Shown: piece after piece, positions 5,391-5,960 of the stretch | Numbering within the stretch: the first letter of the stretch is position 1 | Layout: each line of letters starts with the position of its first letter | NCBI GenBank assembly: GCA_001898095.1 | Contig: MKSH01000186.1 | Location: 1-5,960 of the forward strand | DNA: 5,960 bases | From: Solirubrobacterales bacterium 70-9 | Lineage (GTDB): Bacteria; Actinomycetota; Thermoleophilia; Solirubrobacterales; 70-9 | Direction of reading: 5' to 3' | Translations under genes and position numbers: made by a program | The notes under the pieces: model-generated | Seen by the model: the letters and a program-made list of their open reading frames with translations, nothing else | What the model was told of the DNA's origin: nothing | The model's database searches: none

Positions 5391-5452
5391 CGTCCCGGGC
5401 GTCTCGGAGGCGGCCACAGCCTGCCCGGGTCGCCTCCGAGACGCCCGGGACG
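5391..5452. repeat. Perfect 22-bp inverted repeat, longest in the window
   Basis: The arms 5391-5412 (beginning CGTCCCGGGCGTCTCGG) and 5431-5452 are perfect reverse complements around an 18-nt spacer. GCC/GGT inside the spacer can add three more pairs including one G-U. It is about 150 bp upstream of the sigma factor gene. Possible roles are a terminator for an unseen transcript, a structured RNA element, or a relic of a repeat element. Confidence 0.75.
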
Positions 5453-5458
5453 GCCGGA

Positions 5459-5560
5459 CCCCGGCCGCGGGCCTTCCGGATCGCGCCGCCCGTCCCCGGC
5501 CGCAGGCGTCCCGAATCGCGCCGTCCTCGCCCGCAGGCGCCCCGGACCACGCCGCCCGTC
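5459..5560. repeat. Degenerate GC-rich direct repeat, about three units
   Basis: Three units share the pattern CCGC(A/G)GGC...CCG...(A/C)CGCCG.CC: CCCCGGCCGC at 5459 and at 5494 (35 bp apart), and a shorter unit whose GCAGGCG at 5533 lies 31 bp after the GCAGGCG at 5502. The units are imperfect, with roughly three quarters identity by eye, and their unequal spacing rules out a CRISPR array. Confidence 0.5.
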
Positions 5561-5605
5561 CCCCACCCCACAGCCCAACCCGTGGCCCGGGATGATTGCC
5601 TTGTG

Positions 5606-5960
5606 ATGGATCGGTGGCGGCGCCGTAGTAGTGGCGTGAGTCAGGCTGCGGTCGCAGAGGCGAGGGAAGCTCCGGGGGAGGCCGAGTTGGCTTTCGACCG
5701 GCTCTACCGGTCGAGCCGGGACGACCTCTACGCGTACGTCGCCAGCCTTCTGCACGACGGGCCGGCGGCGGAGGAAGTGACCGCGACTGCATTCGAGCGG
5801 GCGTATCGGAAGCGCAAGCGCTTCGACCCGGGCCGCGGCGAACCGCGGGCCTGGTTGTTCGGGATCGCCCGCAACGCGGCGCTCGACGAGCTTCGCCGCC
5901 GTGGCCGCCAGGCCGAGCTGGCCGCCGAGCCCGCCGACCTCGACGGCGCCTCGGTCGAGG
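5606..5960 (+). CDS. ECF-type RNA polymerase sigma factor, N-terminal part (cut by window end)
   Basis: The 118 visible codons encode a sigma-70 region 2: AFDRLYRSSRDDLYAYVASLL (core polymerase binding), AAEEVTATAFERAYRKRKRFDP and EPRAWLFGIARNAALDELRRRGR (region 2.2-2.4, with -10 recognition and melting). Region 4 lies beyond the window. Extracytoplasmic-function sigma factors redirect RNA polymerase to small stress regulons and are usually held by an anti-sigma factor encoded next to them; that neighbour would be to the right. Possible starts are GTG 5603, ATG 5606 and GTG 5636, all in frame. None has a clear ribosome site. ATG 5606 is chosen, but GTG 5636 (MSQAAVAEAREA...) would drop an Arg-rich leader of ten residues and is nearly as likely. 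Confidence 0.85.
   Translation, partial: MDRWRRRSSGVSQAAVAEAREAPGEAELAFDRLYRSSRDDLYAYVASLLHDGPAAEEVTATAFERAYRKRKRFDPGRGEPRAWLFGIARNAALDELRRRGRQAELAAEPADLDGASVE

Larger units (their letters stand above)
4850..5605. other. Long non-coding, hairpin- and repeat-rich interval between bioA and the sigma factor gene
   Basis: About 750 bp separate bioA from the next gene. The open frames on both strands read as Arg/Pro/Gly-rich low-complexity peptides, lack a sensible start context or recognisable motif, and overlap one another, so I call no protein gene here. I see no tRNA or rRNA signature. The interval instead holds a 10-bp tandem repeat, an 11-bp tandem repeat, six inverted repeats, one pair of direct repeats and a degenerate GC-rich repeat; each is listed separately. 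The promoter of the sigma factor gene should lie at its right end, but I cannot point to one. Confidence 0.7.

Noticed and set aside
4923..5452. Integron attC array or transposon ends
   Set aside because: There are no GTTRRRY-type core sites, no gene cassettes between the hairpins, and no integrase or transposase in the window. The arms differ from hairpin to hairpin.
5459..5560. Possible CRISPR array
   Set aside because: The units are imperfect, unequally spaced (35 and 31 bp) and have no unique spacers. No cas gene is present.
4959..5606. 215-codon + strand frame in the hairpin-rich interval
   Set aside because: It runs through both arms of several hairpins and the GC-rich repeats, is Arg/Pro/Ser/Gly-rich, and lacks third-position bias and any motif.
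5288..5792. Two - strand frames (5288-5755 and 5310-5792) over the repeats and the sigma factor start
   Set aside because: Both conflict with the clear sigma region 2 on the + strand and are low in complexity.

Overview
The window is very GC-rich, with G or C in nearly every third codon position of its genes. It looks like part of an actinobacterial chromosome. The sigma-factor N-terminus at the right edge resembles sigma factors I associate with Thermoleophilia/Solirubrobacterales, but that lineage is a guess from memory.

Layout from left to right: the tail of an unidentified + strand gene (to 157); bioF and bioD on the + strand, which touch and form one transcription unit (166-2147); a 49-bp perfect palindrome that probably terminates transcription from both sides (2149-2197); a convergent two-gene - strand unit made of yaaA (DUF328) and a MarR-family regulator (2202-3494); a 53-bp divergent control region with a candidate operator (3495-3547); bioA on the + strand (3548-4849); about 750 bp without a convincing gene but dense in hairpins and short repeats (4850-5605); and the first 118 codons of an ECF-type sigma factor, cut by the window edge (5606-5960).

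BioF, BioA and BioD carry out three consecutive steps of biotin synthesis: pimeloyl thioester to KAPA, KAPA to DAPA, and DAPA to dethiobiotin. BioB and the pimelate-forming enzymes are not recognisable here. The bio genes are split by the inverted marR-yaaA pair. The MarR gene is divergent from bioA and shares a short upstream region with it that holds a GTTGC-N6-GCAAC dyad, so MarR could control bioA as well as itself. BioA matches the Bacillus-type enzyme, which uses lysine as amino donor, better than the SAM-dependent type of E. coli and Mycobacterium.

The least explained part is 4850-5605. It contains a tandem 10-bp repeat, six inverted repeats (the longest with perfect 20-bp and 22-bp arms), a pair of direct repeats around two of the hairpins, and a degenerate GC-rich repeat. 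It may hold a terminator, a structured RNA or a decayed repeat element. The sequence alone does not decide between these.
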